Shown here piece by piece: positions 60,529 through 64,000 of a DNA stretch of 64,000 nucleotides; within the stretch, counting starts at the first letter, position 1; each line of letters starts with the position of its first letter. The notes below the pieces were generated by a model, which ran no database searches, was not told where the DNA came from, and saw only the letters and a list, made by a program, of their open reading frames with translations. Origin of the DNA: Dysidea avara (Eukaryota; Porifera; Demospongiae; Dictyoceratida; Dysideidae); the NCBI RefSeq assembly GCF_963678975.1, contig NC_089276.1, positions 27,520,472 through 27,584,471 of the forward strand. Reading direction: 5' to 3'. The translations under genes and the position numbers were made by a program.

Positions 60529-61900
60529 ATAGTAGGGACCACAAAGGAGTAGGCATGGCCCACAAAATAATATCACCCAAAAAGCAGCCTCAATTTCCCC
60601 TGACGACGATGAGGCAGTATTGGTTAGGTAAAACTAAGCCCAAACAAGCTTTCAGATCAACCCGAAACGCTTTCAAAAAGTTGCTACGGAATTTTAAAAA
60701 TAATTTATTTAACAGAATTTTCTACTGACTGGCCAATTAATGAACCTCACAGTGCTGAAAATTTCTCAGTGATGACTGGTGGGACGAATAAAGCTTGCAT
60801 CATAGTACAGTACGTTCCATGTTTTAGTGTTTGCAGTCGTGGCACATAAGTTTTGCATGCACAATGTAAGCAAAATATCACGTGATCACCAAGTATTGAA
60901 ATTTCCGATTCTTCATGAAAAGTATTCGATACATAACTGATGTAATGGCCACATCATGAGGACACACTTTTAGATGTAAAATTTATTTGATAATATGTCT
61001 GGTGCCATTCTTTCATTTGATACAGTATACACAAAATTATGTGCAAGTATAAAGAAAATGTAGAGATTTTAAGTTCGATTAGGGATCACATAATGAAACA
61101 AGACACATTTAGATATACTAGTGAACAATTAATCACTACTTAATTTGTTTGCATTATCCCTAATCGAACTTAAAAATGGTATGCATAAAATCCTTTGATC
61201 TTTGGGAGATAATGAGGTCTTTAAAATCCCTAAGAGACCTCTGGAAAGTAGGGGTGGGCGATACAAGTAATAAAATATCAATATGATATCAGAATGTCCG
61301 ATACTTTGGTAATTATTATGACTGGTGAACCTACACATACCACATCTGAAATGGTGCCGCACGCCCCAATTATCGTCTGAAAAGTGAAGCATCCATTATG
61401 CTTCGTTGCCAGCTATGTTCAACCCGTTACGCAGCATTTCGAATCAAGAACTGTTCGAAAAGCACCTCTACAATCCACGCATACCGAAAGAAATGGTGCA
61501 GCGTGCCCCAGTTATATCAATTATTCTCTGAAAAGTGAAGTATCCATTACGCTTCGTTGTCGGCTATGTTCAACCCGTTACACAGCAGTATGAATCAAGA
61601 ACTGTTTGAAAAGCACCTCTGCTATCAAAATAGTCACTATGAAAACTACGGACGATTTCCATTACGAAGGGAAGTCATCATGTGCTATCGCCAAATCAAC
61701 ACTTTTCACTGTCAGCAAAGATGAATGGGAGACAAAGAAGGACACTGGTAAGTTCATGAAGAATGCATTGTATGTACTGTGGTATGCCAAAAGGCACCTG
61801 TCAGGCCGAAGCGACGTCAAACAGTGAAAAAATCAGGCCCGTAGCCTTAGCCTTTATCAAGTTACACTTGTCTGAATGCATCAGTCAGTCAATTACTTAC
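60529..61900. mobile_element. Rearranged hairpin-headed repeats (copy F)
   Basis: Tail fragment 60529-60735 (ATAGTAGGGACCACAAAGG, minus orientation). A subfamily-2-like hairpin lies at 61067-61175 (TTTTAAGTTCGATTAGGGAT / ATCCCTAATCGAACTTAAAA), and a body in plus orientation (61316-61880) has two 160-bp segments and the donor-like GGACACTGGTAAGTTCATGA. Tail and body face opposite ways, so an inversion or two insertions must be assumed. A subfamily-2 type hairpin here sits next to a subfamily-1 type body. Confidence 0.65.
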
Positions 61901-62324
61901 TTACTAAGCACAAGAATCACAAGTACTCAGTATCGATATCGATACTTATCAATACCATGACAAAAGTACATGGAATTGTATCGAAGCAAAAGTTTCTGGT
62001 ATCGCTCACCCCTACTGGAGTGGAGAGGTTCTCTAAAATGAGACCTCCTATCTCCATAGTTGAGGGAGTCAACACACAGCACACCTCTTTATTGATCACT
62101 GATGTGCTAATACTGTGTTTACACTATGCGTATATCACGATCGGCTCGAGTCAGCATGGTTTGTCACAGTTTATTCTGTTGTATAAACACGTGCTAAGCC
62201 AAACCGAACTGTACCACTCCAGCCCTCATAATCTTGGTGAGTCAGCACGGCTGGCACGATTAAATCACCAGTGTAAACAGAACTGAGGTGAGAAACGTGC
62301 TATTTCTCGGGCACATGAGTAACG

Positions 62325-63164
62325 ATGGCCTCATGGATGAATGAAGAAACCTTTAAGTTAATAGAGCTATGGTCACAGGATAATATACAGGTGCAGCTAG
62401 AAGGATGCAAATGTAATCAACAAGTGTACGAGAAGATTGCAACATTAATCGAAAAGGAAGGCTTCACAAGAACATACATACAGTCCAAAGAGAAGATTAA
62501 AAAATTATGCCAACAACTCAAGAAAGTGAGAGATAAGATACACCAAACTGGACAGCAAGGAAGGCAACACTTGATTTTAAAGTTTGTTTTCTTCGAAGCA
62601 GTGGACAGCATGATAGGGAACAGACCAGCCACTGAACAAAGGTGATGATAGATAGTGTGTCAGCCGATCAAAATGAAGAAATATCGCAGAGTGAAGATGA
62701 CAAGGAGGAACAGGAGGTGAGCAACTGAAAATGACGATAATGTTAGCACCAAAGATGTGGTTGTTGTGAAGAGGATGTCAAACTGATTGTTTCAGGCAAA
62801 AAGAAACAAAAGTGTCAAGTTGAGGTGGTGCAAGACACCATGAAGGCCTAGTTAAGAAAGTCATAAATGCACAGAAAGCATCAGACCAATTGCTTGTAGA
62901 ACTAGAAGAGAAAAAGATGGAGATGAAAGAGGCCCAGCAGGAACGAGAATTAAAGATGCAACGAGATGACCAGGAGTTTCAAATGCGAATGTTGCAGATG
63001 ATGGTTACCATATGTCACAACCACCACTGAACATGTTTCCGTCATATTCTGGTGCCACTCCACCATATTCAGGGAACAATCTACCATACAGTTTGCCATA
63101 TTCAGGAACCAGCTCCCCATACTCTGGCACTAGTCCTAGACATTCTAGCACTGATTCAAAGTAG
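62325..63164 (+). pseudogene. Harbinger-associated Myb/SANT-like protein, broken
   Basis: From the ATG at 62325 a Myb/SANT-like trihelix domain is clear (WMNEETFKLIELWSQ, VYEKIATLIEKEGFTRTYIQ, EKIKKLCQQLKKVRDK). The first frame ends at 62645. Further frames contain an acidic stretch, a coiled coil (ELEEKKMEMKEAQQERELKM) and a Tyr-Ser-Gly repeat (PPYSGNNLPYSGTSSPYSG) up to about 63164. PIF/Harbinger elements encode such a DNA-binding partner beside the transposase. An intron (donor-like GAGGTGAGC at 62716) may explain part of the frame break, but a stop near 62850 also needs explaining. Confidence 0.7.
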
Positions 63165-63267
63165 ACTGGACATTTGAATTCTGTTACTCATATATGTGAT
63201 TGATTGACGTATATTGATAGCATGGTAGACAGTAAACTTGTGTGCATATATCAGTAGCTAATTGTGA

Positions 63268-64000
63268 TTACAAACACGTACTAAATGAATACGTAGTATA
63301 TTTTGAAAAGTGTTTTACCAAAGCTGATTGTATAGCTTTTGCATCATGTGACACAGAGTCTATAGTTTCACAGGTAGCATTTGAATGAAGCTCTTCTGTG
63401 TCATCAGGTACATCATCCATCCAACTATTGACAAATGTTTCACCATGTACCCCGCATATGTTATGCAGTACACAACAGGCAGTAATAATATTTGGAATGT
63501 GATCAACATCCACATCCAGCCTTTGAGGAGACGACGCCAACTTGCTTTAAGTCTGCCAAAGCAGTTTTCAACTACAATTCTAGCCCTGCTTATATGATAG
63601 TTGTATCGTCTTTGCTGCTGTTATGTGGAAAGGGCTTCATAAGCCATGTTAACAGTGGATAGGCTGAATCTCCTACAATATAAACGGGTAGTTCAATTCT
63701 TCTTGTGTCTGGGAGCAGCTTGTTATTTGTACCCTATTTATACAGAGAAGATATGCAAATATGCACAATACCAGGCCATCCAGTGTACACATTCATAAAC
63801 CTATATCTGTAATCAACTACTGCTTGGACCACCATGGAATAAAAACCTTTTCTGTTGTAGTAGTCAGTATGATTTGTTACTGGGGCTGATATGGGTATAT
63901 GGGAGCCATCCACAGCTCCACAACACTGGAATTCCCCACATTTTCAAAAACCCATTTACAATATCTGTTACTCTTTCCCCTTTGGGGAAAATGATGTACA
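63268..64000 (-). pseudogene. PIF/Harbinger transposase (HARBI1-like), frameshifted, runs off window
   Basis: The minus strand reads CGAVDGSHIPISAP (first catalytic Asp), MVVQAVVDYRYRFMNVYTGWPG, LPVYIVGDSAYPLLTWLMKPF (second Asp in GD), RARIVVENCFGRLKASW (catalytic Glu), and LDVDVDHIPNIITACCVLHNICGVHGE. All three DDE residues are visible, but in different frames: shifts lie near 63620 and 63530, and another upstream near 63730. The N-terminus is beyond 64000. It converges on the Myb/SANT-like gene, the usual two-gene PIF arrangement. Confidence 0.85.

Overview
The window is AT-rich nuclear DNA from an animal, most likely an early-branching one and probably a sponge. Host genes have GT-AG introns, two of them (DEPDC1-like and Asterix) are typical of animals, and genes are packed closely except where introns are filled with repeats. 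The sponge call rests on the overall mix of genes and transposable elements. It is inference; no taxon-specific marker was read.

Host genes: (1) an apparently complete DEPDC1-like gene on the minus strand, eight exons from 15541 down to 147, whose reading phases all fit (1440 coding bases, 479 residues); (2) head-to-head with it, 190 bp away, a complete three-exon Asterix/WDR83OS gene (15731-17131, 93 residues), a subunit of the ER PAT chaperone complex; (3) convergent to Asterix, a complete two-exon GNAT acetyltransferase gene (19393-17672, 347 residues); (4) the last exon of a kelch-repeat gene (52621-51668, minus). Almost everything else is mobile or repetitive DNA.

Layout: 0.1-15.5 kb is DEPDC1. 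Its introns carry an 8-bp-TSD hAT MITE, a GC-richer open frame, a 3-kb minisatellite, several hairpin elements and a 5-bp-TSD MITE. 15.7-19.4 kb holds Asterix and the GNAT gene. 19.7-24.7 kb is repeats. 24.7-32.0 kb is a decayed DIRS-type (tyrosine recombinase) retrotransposon on the minus strand, with split direct repeats at its 3' end. Its recombinase domain is interrupted by a 3.04-kb foldback element. 32-36.3 kb has displaced gag-like pieces, hairpin repeats and a RecQ-helicase remnant. 38.2-40.6 kb is a long-TIR element. 46-49.5 kb has a SINE-like repeat, a hairpin-headed repeat, a hAT remnant and another 5-bp-TSD MITE. 54.1-55.0 kb is a 40-bp satellite. 55.4-59.4 kb is a Ty3/gypsy relic with three nested insertions and an inverted integrase end. 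62.1-64 kb is a PIF/Harbinger element (Myb/SANT-like protein plus transposase).

The most unusual signal is a short motif, ACTCTAATAGAACAGTCA, scattered across the window in both orientations. It is often doubled at about 17 or 21 bp, sits inside at least two unrelated transposon classes, forms the core of the 40-bp satellite, and stands at the edge of the 3-kb minisatellite. A second is a family of repeats with homologous bodies but exchangeable hairpin heads.
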